Positions 35,336-44,059 of a DNA stretch of 64,000 bases are shown in pieces. Location: the NCBI RefSeq assembly GCF_004216565.1, contig NZ_SGWV01000007.1, positions 1,054,001 through 1,118,000 on the forward strand, in the 5' to 3' direction. Source of the stretch: Sphaerotilus mobilis. Lineage in GTDB: Bacteria; Pseudomonadota; Gammaproteobacteria; Burkholderiales; Burkholderiaceae_C. A model generated the notes under the pieces. That model worked only from the letters and a program-made list of their open reading frames with translations, made no database searches and had not been told where the DNA came from. Numbering within the stretch: the stretch's first letter is position 1; every line of letters begins with the position of its first letter. The position numbers and the translations under genes were made by a program.

Positions 35336-36256
35336 TTGAACACCTTCGACGCCCTCCACCGCCCGCCGTCGCCCGACGGCATGGGCACCGGTTTCACCAT
35401 CGCCCTGCTCGTGCACGCCGGGCTGGTCGCCGCACTCGCCTATGGCGTGGCCTGGCGCCGCCAGGACGTCAACACCGTGTCGGCCGAACTCTGGGCCGCC
35501 GTGCCGCAGATCGCCGCGCCGATGGCACCGCCGCCGCCTCCGCCCGCGCCGCCGGCCCCTGCGCCTCGTCCGGTGCCCGCACCTCCGCCACCGCCGCCGG
35601 CCCCGGCCCAGAAGGCCGACGCCGACATCGCGGTGAAGAAGGCCCAGAAGGAGAAGGACGACAAGGAGAAGGCGGCCCGGGACGAGGCCGAGCGCAAGAA
35701 GGCTGCGCTCGAAAAGGAGCGCGCCGAGAAGGAGCGCGCCGAGAAGGACAAGGCGGTGAAGATCAAGGCCGCACAAGTGAAGGCTGCGCAGGAAAAGGCC
35801 GCTCAGGAAAAGGCCGCTCAAGAAAAAGCCGCGCAGGAAAAGCTCGACAAGGCCGAGGCCGAGCGGGTCAGCAAGCAGCGCCAGGAGAACATCGCGCGCA
35901 TGAACCGCGAGCTGGGCAACGACAACCCGGCGGTCGGCAACAACACCGGGCCGAGCAGCGGCCGCGCCGCCGTGTCGGCTGCGCCGTCGGCCACCTATGC
36001 CGGGCGGATCCGTGCCCGCGTGCTGCCCAACATCGTCTACTCGGGCGCCCGCGACCTGTCCATCCTGGCGGAGGTCGAGGTCCGGGTCGCGCCGGACGGC
36101 AAGATCATGGGCACTCGCCTGGTCAAGTCCAGCGGCAACCCGGACTGGGACCAGGCCGTCCAGCGGGCGCTGACCCGCACCGACGTGCTGCCGGCCGACA
36201 CCGACGGCCGCATCCCGCCCGTGATGCTGCTGAGCTTCGACCCGACCCAGCGCTGA
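35336..36256 (+). CDS. tolA: Cell envelope integrity protein TolA
   Basis: A 306-residue TolA. One N-terminal helix (FTIALLVHAGLVAALAYGV) is followed by a Pro-rich segment, a long charged coiled coil (about residues 97-190) containing four AAQEK repeats, and a C-terminal TonB/TolA-like domain (YAGRIRARVLPNIVYS to VMLLSFDPTQR). It spans the periplasm to contact TolB/Pal and porins. The start is TTG 35336; the next in-frame ATG (35381) would cut into the region before the helix. tolB and pal do not follow. Confidence 0.92.
   Translation: MNTFDALHRPPSPDGMGTGFTIALLVHAGLVAALAYGVAWRRQDVNTVSAELWAAVPQIAAPMAPPPPPPAPPAPAPRPVPAPPPPPPAPAQKADADIAVKKAQKEKDDKEKAARDEAERKKAALEKERAEKERAEKDKAVKIKAAQVKAAQEKAAQEKAAQEKAAQEKLDKAEAERVSKQRQENIARMNRELGNDNPAVGNNTGPSSGRAAVSAAPSATYAGRIRARVLPNIVYSGARDLSILAEVEVRVAPDGKIMGTRLVKSSGNPDWDQAVQRALTRTDVLPADTDGRIPPVMLLSFDPTQR
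35783..35842 (+). repeat. Four tandem 15-bp repeats in the TolA coiled coil
   Basis: Four consecutive copies encoding AAQEK, with minor third-base changes, preceded by related AAQVK. Such repeats are prone to copy-number change, which would lengthen or shorten the periplasmic helix in steps of five residues. Confidence 0.85.
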
Positions 36257-36281
36257 TCGGGCATCGACTGGCCGGCGGCAA

Positions 36282-36328
36282 ACGTAACGGGTGCGCCTCC
36301 CGTCACGAACCACGCGGCACGGTCGTGA
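36282..36328 (+). terminator. Two hairpins after tolA
   Basis: ACGGG/CCCGT (about 36285-36301) and GTCACGA/TCGTGAC (36302-36328) follow the tolA stop. There is no T-tract. They may mark the end of the tol transcript before the HD-GYP gene. Confidence 0.4.
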
Positions 36329-36346
36329 CGCAGCGCACGGTGGCGC

Positions 36347-36374
36347 TCAAGTTGACTTTGGGCAGGCCCGATAT
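36347..36374 (+). promoter_or_regulatory. Possible sigma28 (FliA) promoter upstream of the HD-GYP gene
   Basis: TCAAG (36347-36351) and CCCGATAT (36367-36374) resemble the flagellar sigma boxes TCAAG/TAAAG and GCCGATAA. The spacing is one base longer than usual, so the call is tentative. The HD-GYP start codon lies 46 bases downstream. Confidence 0.3.
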
Positions 36375-36419
36375 GAGCGGCAAGGGGCCGAACGCTCGGC
36401 CCATCGACACCTGCCGCCG

Positions 36420-37769
36420 ATGCCTTCCGCTGCCACACCCGCCTCCGACGATTTCCTGATGCTGCCCGTGGATCGGCTGCGGGCCGGGCTGTTCATCCAC
36501 CTCGACCTGGGCTGGATGGACCACCCCTTCCCGCGCGGACGCTTCCGGCTTGATGGCGTCGACGAGATCGAGACCCTGCGCCGGCTGGGCGTGAACGAGG
36601 TCCGGGTGCAGCGCTCAACCAGCGACGCGGCAGCGCTGGCCGAGGCGTGCGAGGCTCGGACGCTGGACCTTCGCGGTGCCACGTCGGCGTCGACAGCCGG
36701 CCCGGCTGCGGCCACACCGGCGCCATCTGCAGCGCCGATGCCCGATGCGGCCCTGCGCCAGCGCCGCGCACAGCAGCAGGCCCAGCGCGACAGCCTGGCC
36801 CACAGCGAACGGGTACATGCCCAGGTCACGCGCGGCTGGCAGAGCGTCATGCGCGACGTGGTCGCGCAACCGCAACAGGCCCGTCAGGCCGCCGAGGCGC
36901 TGGCCCACGGGCTGTGCGACGAACTGCTCGGCGACCCCGACACCACTGTGCGCCTGATCGGCGAGGCCGCCGGCACGGCGCAGTCGCAGCATGCGATGAA
37001 CGTCACCGTGCTGAGCCTGCTGCTGGGCCGCGCCCTGGGGCTGGACGGCGCGGCGCTGCAAGACCTCGCGCTGGGTGCGCTGCTGCACGACGTCGGCAAG
37101 CTGCTCTTGCCCGACCACCTGCGCAACGCCGATGCCAGCAACCCGGCGCTGCAGCTGCGCGAATGCCGTGAACACGTCGCCCAGGGCGTCCGGCTGGGCA
37201 TGACCATGGGCCTGGATGCCGAGGTGCTGCGGGTGATAGGCCAGCACCACGAGTGGCATGACGGCAGCGGCCTGCCGATGGGCTTGGCAGGGCCGGCGAT
37301 CTCGGTGTCCGCGCGCGTGGTCGCGCTGGTCAACCGCTATGACCGGCTGTGCAACCCGCGACCCGGCGAGCCGATGCGCACGCCCCACGAGGCCCAGGCC
37401 CTGCTGTTCGCACACCAGCGTGCCCAGATCGACCCGGCGGTGCTCGCGGCCTTCATCAAGCTGCTGGGCGTCTACCCGCCCGGCTCGATCGTGCAACTCA
37501 GCGACGAAAGGCTGGCGCTGGTCGTTGCGGTGCACCCCTCGCGCCCGCTGCGCCCGACCGTGCGGATGCACGACCCGCGCCTGCCGGCCGACCAGACGCA
37601 GCTGCTGCACCTGAACAGCCAGCCCGACCTGGGCATCCGCCGCAGCCTCCATCCGCAGCACCTGCCGCGCGCGGTGGTCGATGCGCTGGCACCGCGCGGT
37701 GGCCGCATCCACTGTTACTTCGCCCATGACCTGGAGCCGGCCAGCCAGCGCCAGGCCCAGGTGGCGTGA
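36420..37769 (+). CDS. HD-GYP domain cyclic-di-GMP phosphodiesterase
   Basis: A 449-residue cytosolic protein. The N-terminal DUF3391-like domain (MLPVDRLRAGLFIHLDLGW) precedes a linker and an HD-GYP domain with the metal site LLHDVGK, QHHEWHDGSGLP (HHExxDGSG with GLP for GYP) and ARVVALVNRYDRLCNPRPGE. Such proteins hydrolyse c-di-GMP to GMP. The Asn in VNRYD, where many have Asp, is usual in this betaproteobacterial subgroup as far as I recall. The stop overlaps the next gene's GTG start, so the two c-di-GMP proteins are coupled. Confidence 0.92.
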   Translation: MPSAATPASDDFLMLPVDRLRAGLFIHLDLGWMDHPFPRGRFRLDGVDEIETLRRLGVNEVRVQRSTSDAAALAEACEARTLDLRGATSASTAGPAAATPAPSAAPMPDAALRQRRAQQQAQRDSLAHSERVHAQVTRGWQSVMRDVVAQPQQARQAAEALAHGLCDELLGDPDTTVRLIGEAAGTAQSQHAMNVTVLSLLLGRALGLDGAALQDLALGALLHDVGKLLLPDHLRNADASNPALQLRECREHVAQGVRLGMTMGLDAEVLRVIGQHHEWHDGSGLPMGLAGPAISVSARVVALVNRYDRLCNPRPGEPMRTPHEAQALLFAHQRAQIDPAVLAAFIKLLGVYPPGSIVQLSDERLALVVAVHPSRPLRPTVRMHDPRLPADQTQLLHLNSQPDLGIRRSLHPQHLPRAVVDALAPRGGRIHCYFAHDLEPASQRQAQVA

Positions 37770-40282
37770 GCGGGACGCCGACCATGTCGCACGCCCCGCC
37801 CGAGCGCAACGCCGTCTGGCCGCCGGACTGGCTCGCCGGTCTGCCGCAGGCCGCCTGCCTGGTCGACCCGGTCGACCTGACGGTGCGCGCCGCCAACGCC
37901 GCTGCGGCTCGCCTGCATGCGCAGCCGATGGCGGCGCTCGTCGGCTTGCCCGTCGTCCAGCTGGCGGCCACGCCCGAGGACCAGCTGTTCTGGCTCGAAG
38001 CCGCCGATCCGGCCGCACTGACCAGCGGTATGAGCTTGCACACGGACAGCTTGGTGATGCAGCCCGGCGGCCGCAGCGTCGCGGTCGAACGCCGCATCGC
38101 CCCGGTCCTGACGGCCGAAGGTGGCCCGGCCTGGCTGCTGAGCTGGATCGACCGGGAGGCCGAACAGCGCCTGGCCGCCGAGGTCGGTCGCCTCGCCGGC
38201 GAGCTGGGCGCCACGCTGGCCTCCAGCCGCGACGCGATCCTGGTCACCGATCTGGACGGCAGGGTGCGCGGCCTGAACGCCGCCTGCGCCGCCCTGTGGG
38301 ATCTGCCCGAAGGCGCCGCCGAGCTCGACGGCTGGGACGACGCCCAGCTGCTCGACCACCTGGGCGAACGGCTGGCGGATCCGCTGGGCTACGCCGACCA
38401 GTTGCACACGCGCCAGCAGGCGCTCGGTCAGGCCACGCCGGGCAGCGCCGATGCGCGCTGCGCGGTCGACCGCATCGCCTGCGCCGACGGTCGCATCTTC
38501 GAACGCCGGCTGATGCCGCAATACGGCCACGGCCGGCCGGTAGGCTGGATCCAGGTCTGGCATGACCTGAGCCCGGCGCTGGCCCAGGAAGCGCGCTTGC
38601 AGCTGGCCTCGCAGGTCTTCGATGCCAGCCTGGACGCGCTGCTGGTGCTCGATGCCCACCACCGCGTGATCGCCGCCAACCCGGCCGCTGCCGCGCTGAC
38701 CGGCCAGCCGCGCCCGGCCTTGCTGGGCCGCTCGCCCGGCTGGTTGCTGGACGGCCCGGCCGGCCCGATCGAGGCGCTGCTGGCGCGTGTCGCGCCGGGG
38801 CGTCCATGGCGGGGTGAGCTGCAGCTGCAGGCGCTGGACGGCATCGTGCCGGTACAGGCCCACCTGATCGCACACGCTATCCAGGACGACGCGGACGCGG
38901 GCGCCTGCATCGTCGTGCTGCGTGACCTGCGCGAGCGGGTCGCCCAGCAGCGCCAGCTGCGCGAACTGGCCGAGACCGATGGCCTGACCGGCCTGCCCAA
39001 CCGGATCCGGCTGGAGCAGCAGATCCAGGCCACCATTGAACGACAGCGGCTGGGGGCTGCCGGCGGCGGCGGCTTTGCGCTGCTGATGGTCGGCCTCGAA
39101 CGGCTGGACCGCATCAACGACTCGCTCGGCCACGGTTGCGGCGACCAGGTGCTGGTGGAGATGGCGCGCCGCGTGGGCGCCCAGGTGCGTGGCGCCGACA
39201 CGCTCGGCCGGTTGGCGGGCGACAGCTTCGTGCTGATGCTCGACGGCGCCGACGCGGCCCAGGCCGAAGCCGTCGGACGACGGCTGCTGCAGGTGATCGC
39301 CGAACCGCTGACGCTGGGCCAGGTCAAGCTGTCGGGCCTGAGCCTGACCATCAAGGCCAGTGCCGGTGTGGCGCTATTCCCGGCCGATGGCGTCAGCGCC
39401 GACACCCTGCTGCGCAACGCCGACAGCGCGATGCAGGCCGCCCGGCTGCAGCAAGGCGGCGAGCTGCGCTTCTACCAACCGGCCATGAACCGCGACCTGC
39501 TCGCCCGCCTGCAGCTTGACCAGGCCATGCGGCTGGGCCTGGCGGCTGGCCAGTTCCGGCTGCAATACCAGCCCCAGGTCGACCTGCGCGACGGCCGCAT
39601 CCTTGGCGCCGAGGCGCTGTGCCGCTGGACCGATCCGCAACGCGGACCGGTCTCGCCGGCTCAGTTCATCGGCGTGGCCGAAGAAACCGGCTTCATCGCC
39701 GAGCTGGGCGACTGGGTGCTGCATGAGGCGGTCGCGCAAGCGGCCCGCTGGCACCGCGCCGGCCGGGCGCTGCCGGTGTCGGTCAACGTCTCGGCGCTGC
39801 AGTTCCGCGATGCCGGCTTTGTCGCCGGGGTGGCCCGCGCGCTGGCCGAAGCCCATCTGCCGCCCGGGCTGCTGGAGCTGGAGCTGACCGAGAGCCTGCT
39901 GCTCGACGAGGTCGACGCCCACCTGCAGCAGCTGCAGGCCCTGGCCGACCTGGGTGTGCGGCTGGCGATCGACGACTTCGGCACCGGTTATTCGAGCCTG
40001 CGCTACCTCAAGCGCCTGCCCATCCACCGGCTCAAGATCGACCGCGAGTTCATCCGCAACCTGCCCGATGACACCAGCGACCGCGCCATCACCCACACCA
40101 TCGTGCAGCTGGCCCAGGCGCTCGGCCTGGACGTGATCGCCGAAGGGGTCGAGACCGACGCCCAGCACCGCGCCCTGTGCGAACTGGGTTGTGCGTCCTT
40201 CCAGGGTTTCCTGGTGGCCGGCGCCCTGACCGTGCCGGACTTCGAGGCCCTGCTGGACCCGCCGCAGCGCAAGCTGGCCTGA
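37766..40282 (+). CDS. PAS-PAS-PAS-GGDEF-EAL c-di-GMP protein with degenerate GGDEF
   Basis: An 838-residue protein without clear membrane helices. Three PAS-like regions (about residues 20-110, 145-250 and 270-390) precede GGDEF (about 405-560) and EAL (about 575-825). The GGDEF active site reads AGDSF, so cyclase activity is unlikely, but the inhibitory-site motif RGAD lies exactly five residues before it. EAL is intact: GAEALCRW, NVSALQF, ELTESLLL, IDDFGTGYSSL, KIDREFI and AEGVET. It is therefore predicted to hydrolyse c-di-GMP and to bind it at the I-site. Start GTG 37766 overlaps the HD-GYP stop; ATG 37784 is an alternative. Confidence 0.92.
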   Translation: MSGTPTMSHAPPERNAVWPPDWLAGLPQAACLVDPVDLTVRAANAAAARLHAQPMAALVGLPVVQLAATPEDQLFWLEAADPAALTSGMSLHTDSLVMQPGGRSVAVERRIAPVLTAEGGPAWLLSWIDREAEQRLAAEVGRLAGELGATLASSRDAILVTDLDGRVRGLNAACAALWDLPEGAAELDGWDDAQLLDHLGERLADPLGYADQLHTRQQALGQATPGSADARCAVDRIACADGRIFERRLMPQYGHGRPVGWIQVWHDLSPALAQEARLQLASQVFDASLDALLVLDAHHRVIAANPAAAALTGQPRPALLGRSPGWLLDGPAGPIEALLARVAPGRPWRGELQLQALDGIVPVQAHLIAHAIQDDADAGACIVVLRDLRERVAQQRQLRELAETDGLTGLPNRIRLEQQIQATIERQRLGAAGGGGFALLMVGLERLDRINDSLGHGCGDQVLVEMARRVGAQVRGADTLGRLAGDSFVLMLDGADAAQAEAVGRRLLQVIAEPLTLGQVKLSGLSLTIKASAGVALFPADGVSADTLLRNADSAMQAARLQQGGELRFYQPAMNRDLLARLQLDQAMRLGLAAGQFRLQYQPQVDLRDGRILGAEALCRWTDPQRGPVSPAQFIGVAEETGFIAELGDWVLHEAVAQAARWHRAGRALPVSVNVSALQFRDAGFVAGVARALAEAHLPPGLLELELTESLLLDEVDAHLQQLQALADLGVRLAIDDFGTGYSSLRYLKRLPIHRLKIDREFIRNLPDDTSDRAITHTIVQLAQALGLDVIAEGVETDAQHRALCELGCASFQGFLVAGALTVPDFEALLDPPQRKLA

Positions 40283-40316
40283 GCCGCGTTCGACCCCGGC
40301 GTCCGGGGCGCGGACC

Positions 40317-41426
40317 TCACTCGCGCAGGTCGATCACCCGCACGCGGACCCGCCGCTCGCGCTCGCCGCGCTTGACGCTCAGTTCGACCTGGCTGTCGAC
40401 GCCGGCCCGTTCCAGCTCGGCGACGAAGTCCGACAGCGTGTCCACCGCCCGGCCGTTGACGGCGGTGATGACGTCGCCCAGGTCGCCGCTGCGGCGGTTC
40501 ATCGCCACCAGCCCGGCCTGCGCCGCCGGCGTGCCACGGCCGACCTCGGCCAGCACCACGCCGCTGATGCCCGCGCGCGCCACCAGGTCCGGCCGCACGG
40601 GGGTCACGCCGATGCCCGGCAAGGGCGCGTGGCCTTTGCTGATCAGGGCCGGCACGACCCGGTTCACCAGATCGGCGGGGATCGCAAAGCCGATGCCCGA
40701 GCTGCTGCCACTGGCCGATCGGATCGCGCTGTTGACGCCGATCAGCCGACCGGCGCTGTCCAGCAGCGGCCCGCCGGAGTTGCCGGGGTTGATCGCCGCA
40801 TCGGTCTGGATCACGCCGACAACCTCGCGGAAGTTGGCGGTCGGCAACTCGCGGTCCAGCGCGCTGACCAGGCCCTTGGTCAAGGTGCGCTGCAGGCCGA
40901 AGGGGTTGCCGATCGCATAGACCGTCTGGCCGATGCGCAGGTCCCGGCTGCTGCCCAGCGGCACCGGCCGCAGCGCCCGCGGCAGGGTCTTCAGGCGGAT
41001 CACGGCCAGGTCGTACTCGGGCGCGCCGCCAACCGGCTCGGCCTCGATCGGCTTGCCGGCATCGAGCTGCACGAAGACCCGTCGGGCACCTTCGATGACG
41101 TGGTAGTTCGTCACCACATGGCCCGCGCTGTCCCAGACGAAGCCGCTGCCCGCGCCCTGGCTCATCTCGGCCCCGCCGAGCGCGTTGCGCTGCACCGTCT
41201 CGGTGGTGATGTAGGCCACCGACGGCGCGGTCTCCTCGAACAGCCGCACAACCGCCGCCTCGTCGGGCAACAGGGCCCCGCGCGGACTGACCGACCGAGG
41301 CTGCGCATCGGCCGCACCCGCCGGCCCGACCAGCAGCTGGGCGCCCAGCAGGGCCAGCAACGCCATCGGCAGGGCGAACAGGACGGGGCGCAGGAAACGT
41401 TGGAGGTTCTGGCGGAGGGCGTTCAT
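40317..41426 (-). CDS. HtrA/Deg-family periplasmic serine protease
   Basis: A 369-residue trypsin-like protease with one PDZ domain. An N-terminal helix (VLFALPMALLALLGAQLLVG) anchors or exports it. The catalytic triad is in TNYHVIEG (His), EYDLAVI (Asp) and NPGNSGGPLL (Ser). The single PDZ (about residues 265-365) places it with DegS/HhoB-like rather than DegP, which has two. DegS-like proteases sense misfolded outer-membrane proteins; whether this one acts in the sigmaE cascade is not shown. It is convergent with the GGDEF-EAL gene and divergent from rarD. Confidence 0.93.
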   Translation of the reverse strand: MNALRQNLQRFLRPVLFALPMALLALLGAQLLVGPAGAADAQPRSVSPRGALLPDEAAVVRLFEETAPSVAYITTETVQRNALGGAEMSQGAGSGFVWDSAGHVVTNYHVIEGARRVFVQLDAGKPIEAEPVGGAPEYDLAVIRLKTLPRALRPVPLGSSRDLRIGQTVYAIGNPFGLQRTLTKGLVSALDRELPTANFREVVGVIQTDAAINPGNSGGPLLDSAGRLIGVNSAIRSASGSSSGIGFAIPADLVNRVVPALISKGHAPLPGIGVTPVRPDLVARAGISGVVLAEVGRGTPAAQAGLVAMNRRSGDLGDVITAVNGRAVDTLSDFVAELERAGVDSQVELSVKRGERERRVRVRVIDLRE

Positions 41427-41574
41427 GGCGACAGTATCGGCAACACCGAATGGCGGACAGCCTGTGGTGTTGGGGCCGATCGCCGGGCTTTCAAGTCGGG
41501 CCCGACCTCCGGCCCCTACGGTTCACGACGCCCCGCTATGCTCCGCCCCCCGTGTTTGCCCTGACCGAGCCACC

Positions 41575-41628
41575 ATGCCGCGCCTGTTGAACCGACCCGC
41601 CACGCGGCCCGCGCGGCGTCCCGCCTGA
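41575..41628 (+). CDS. Possible 17-codon leader ORF coupled to rarD
   Basis: ATG 41575 opens a 17-codon Arg/Pro-rich frame (MPRLLNRPATRPARRPA) whose TGA overlaps the rarD ATG as TGATG. The overlap would let terminating ribosomes restart at rarD. The peptide has no known homologue to me. It may be chance in GC-rich sequence. Confidence 0.3.
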   Translation: MPRLLNRPATRPARRPA

Positions 41629-42533
41629 TGCGTCGCGGGGCCTTGCAGGCGGCGACGGCCTATGTGCTGTGGGGGCTGTTCCCGCTCTATTTCCGCCTGG
41701 TCGACGAGATCCCGGCGCTGGAGATCACTGCGCACCGGGTGGTCTGGTCGCTGGTCTTCATGGCCGTGCTGATGACGGCGCTGCGGCGCACCGCCTGGCT
41801 GCGTCCCGCGCTGGGCGACCGGCGGGTGATGCTGGCCTTTGTCGGCAGTTCGGTGCTGCTGGCCACCAACTGGTTCATCTACGTCTGGGCGGTCACGAAC
41901 GGACGGGTGGTCGAGGCCAGCCTGGGCTACTTCATCAACCCGCTGTTCAACGTGCTGCTGGGCCGCCTGGTGCTGGGCGAACGGCTGGTGCTGGCGCAGA
42001 AGGCGGCCGTCGCACTGGCAGCGGCCGGCGTGGCCTGGCTGGCTTGGCAGACCGGGCAGGTGCCGTGGATCTCGCTGGCGCTCGCGGCCTCCTTCGGGAC
42101 TTACGGCCTGTTGCGCAAGAAGGCCCCGCTGGGCACGCTCGAAGGCCTGACACTGGAGAGCCTGCTGCTCGGTCCGCTGGCCCTGATCGGCCTGCTGTGG
42201 ATGGGCACACAGGGCGCCACCGGCTTCCAGCACGCCAGCCTGTCGACCCAGCTGCTGCTGGCCGCCGCCGGTCCGCTGACCGCCATTCCGCTGATCTTCT
42301 TCGGCGCGGCCGCCCAGCGCATCCCGATGAGCCTGCTGGGCATGCTGCAGTACATCGGCCCGACGATCCAGCTGGCGCTGGGCGTGTGGCTGTTCGGCGA
42401 GCCCTTCGGCGGCGCCCGGCTGCAGGGCTTTGTGCTGATCTGGATCGCCTGCGTGGTCTTCAGCGCCGAGATGCTGTGGCGCCACCGGCCGCGCGATCCT
42501 GTCGTGGACGCGGTCGATGCAGAGCCGATGTGA
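41628..42533 (+). CDS. rarD: RarD-type EamA-family permease
   Basis: A 301-residue inner-membrane protein with about ten helices, matching RarD: AATAYVLWGLFPLYFRLV at the start, EITAHRVVWSL, TNWFIYVWAVTNGRVVEASLGYFINPL, and FFGAAAQRIPMSLLGMLQYI. RarD proteins are drug/metabolite superfamily transporters of unproven substrate (chloramphenicol resistance by amplification has been reported). Its stop overlaps the start of the TAXI-like gene (TGATG), so the two are probably made together. Confidence 0.92.
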   Translation: MRRGALQAATAYVLWGLFPLYFRLVDEIPALEITAHRVVWSLVFMAVLMTALRRTAWLRPALGDRRVMLAFVGSSVLLATNWFIYVWAVTNGRVVEASLGYFINPLFNVLLGRLVLGERLVLAQKAAVALAAAGVAWLAWQTGQVPWISLALAASFGTYGLLRKKAPLGTLEGLTLESLLLGPLALIGLLWMGTQGATGFQHASLSTQLLLAAAGPLTAIPLIFFGAAAQRIPMSLLGMLQYIGPTIQLALGVWLFGEPFGGARLQGFVLIWIACVVFSAEMLWRHRPRDPVVDAVDAEPM

Positions 42534-43927
42534 TGGCGACGCCGCACACGTCCCCACCCGAACCCAGAACCGAAAGCCGACACCTCCGCATGCGCAAGTT
42601 CAAGACCACCCTGCTCCAGATCGGCGACCTGCTGCTGACCGCCGGCCCCGTGCTGCTGCTGGCCATCGGCCTGATGGTGCTGGCCTACCGGGTGCTGAGC
42701 CCGACGCCGCCGCAACGCATGGTGCTGGCCACCGGCCCCGACCAGGGCGCCTATGCCGAGTTCGGCCCGCGCTATGTCAACGCGCTGAAGAAACACGGCA
42801 TCACCGTCGAGCTGCGCACCACCAAGGGCTCGCAGGAGAACCTCACGCTGCTGCAGGCCGGCGCCGTCGATGCCGCCTTCGTGCAGGGCGGCGCGCAGGA
42901 CGAGCTGGGGCCGGACGAGGCCCCGCCCGAGGGCCTGGCCAGCCTGGGCAACCTGTTCCGAGAGCCGGTCTGGGTGTTCTACCGCGAGGCGGTCGCCGTC
43001 CAACGGCATGAGCGCAAGACGCTCGACAGCCTGGCGCAGCTCAAGGGCTGGCGCATCAACATCGGCCACGAAGGCAGCGGCGTCACCAACGTGATGCGGC
43101 GGCTTTTCAACGCCAATGGCATCGACCCGCGGACCCAGAAGCTCGGCCGGCTCGAACCCACGCCAGCCGTGGTCGAGCTGCTGGCCGGCCGCATCGACGC
43201 GCTGGCGCTGGTCTCGGCACCCGAATCTCCGCTGGTGCGCATGCTGCTGATCACGCCGGGCGTCCGCCTGCTGGACTTCGCCCAGGCCGAGGCCTATGCG
43301 CGGCGCGTGCCGCAGGTCCAGCCGGTGCTGCTGCCGCGTGGCGTGGTCGACCTGGCCCGCGACCTGCCGCGTCAGGACCTGCGCCTGCTGGCCGCCAACG
43401 CCACGCTGGTCGTGCGCGATGACACCCACCCGGCCCTGCAGCAGCTGCTGGTGCAGGCCGCAGGACGCATCCACGGCGAGGGCAACTGGTTCCAGCGCAA
43501 GGGCGAGTTCCCGCAGGCCGGCGTCAGCGACTACACGCTGGCCGGCGAGGCCCAGCGCTACTTCGAGAGCGGCACGCCGCTGCTGCAGCGCTACCTGCCG
43601 TTCTGGCTGGCCAACCTGATCGACCGCATGTGGGTCGTGCTGGTGTCGATCGTCGCGGTGGTGATCCCGCTGTCGCGCATCGTGCCGCCGCTCTACACCA
43701 TGCGCATCCGCTCACGCATCTTCCGCTGGTACGGCACGCTGCGCGAGATCGAGGAACGCGCCGGCGACCCGGCCCTGACGCCCGAGGCCATCGCCGCCCT
43801 CGAAGCCGAACTCAAGGCCCTGGACGCCCGCGTCGAACGCCTGCCGGTGCCGCTGTCGCACGCCGAGGAGCTGTATGCGCTGCGCAGCCACATCCAGCTG
43901 GTGAGGCGGCGTTTGCAGGCGGCGTGA
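42533..43927 (+). CDS. Membrane-anchored TAXI-family solute-binding protein
   Basis: A 464-residue protein. A hydrophobic helix (DLLLTAGPVLLLAIGLMVLAY, about residues 32-52) is followed by a TAXI-type binding domain (LATGPDQGAYAEFGPRYV, LRTTKGSQENLTLLQAGAVDAAFVQGG, INIGHEGSGVTNVM). A second helix lies at about residues 365-388 (MWVVLVSIVAVVIPLS), then a charged coiled-coil tail. Normal TAXI proteins are free periplasmic receptors of TRAP transporters, but no TRAP permease is nearby and this one is anchored at both ends. Start ATG 42533 is chosen for the overlap with rarD; ATG 42590 is possible. Confidence 0.87.
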   Translation: MATPHTSPPEPRTESRHLRMRKFKTTLLQIGDLLLTAGPVLLLAIGLMVLAYRVLSPTPPQRMVLATGPDQGAYAEFGPRYVNALKKHGITVELRTTKGSQENLTLLQAGAVDAAFVQGGAQDELGPDEAPPEGLASLGNLFREPVWVFYREAVAVQRHERKTLDSLAQLKGWRINIGHEGSGVTNVMRRLFNANGIDPRTQKLGRLEPTPAVVELLAGRIDALALVSAPESPLVRMLLITPGVRLLDFAQAEAYARRVPQVQPVLLPRGVVDLARDLPRQDLRLLAANATLVVRDDTHPALQQLLVQAAGRIHGEGNWFQRKGEFPQAGVSDYTLAGEAQRYFESGTPLLQRYLPFWLANLIDRMWVVLVSIVAVVIPLSRIVPPLYTMRIRSRIFRWYGTLREIEERAGDPALTPEAIAALEAELKALDARVERLPVPLSHAEELYALRSHIQLVRRRLQAA

Positions 43928-43931
43928 GGGG

Positions 43932-43955
43932 GAATCCGCTCGGCCGCTCGGATTC
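43932..43955 (+). terminator. Hairpin after the TAXI-like gene
   Basis: Arms GAATCCG and CGGATTC enclose CTCGGCCGCT, five bases past the stop. No T-tract. It likely ends the rarD-TAXI transcript before the toxin-antitoxin genes. Confidence 0.5.
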
Positions 43956-44059
43956 GGAACGGGGCAAGGGGGGACCGGGTTTCACCTTCCCCCGTGGGTG
44001 GGATCGACCGTGAAGGCGCGGCTGCTAATCTGGCCCGACCTCATCGCCGGGAACACCCC

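Noticed and set aside
43932-43990. Insertion-sequence end or attachment site near the VapBC-like genes
   Set aside because: The inverted repeat is a plain hairpin after a gene stop. No transposase, integrase, tRNA or target duplication is present.
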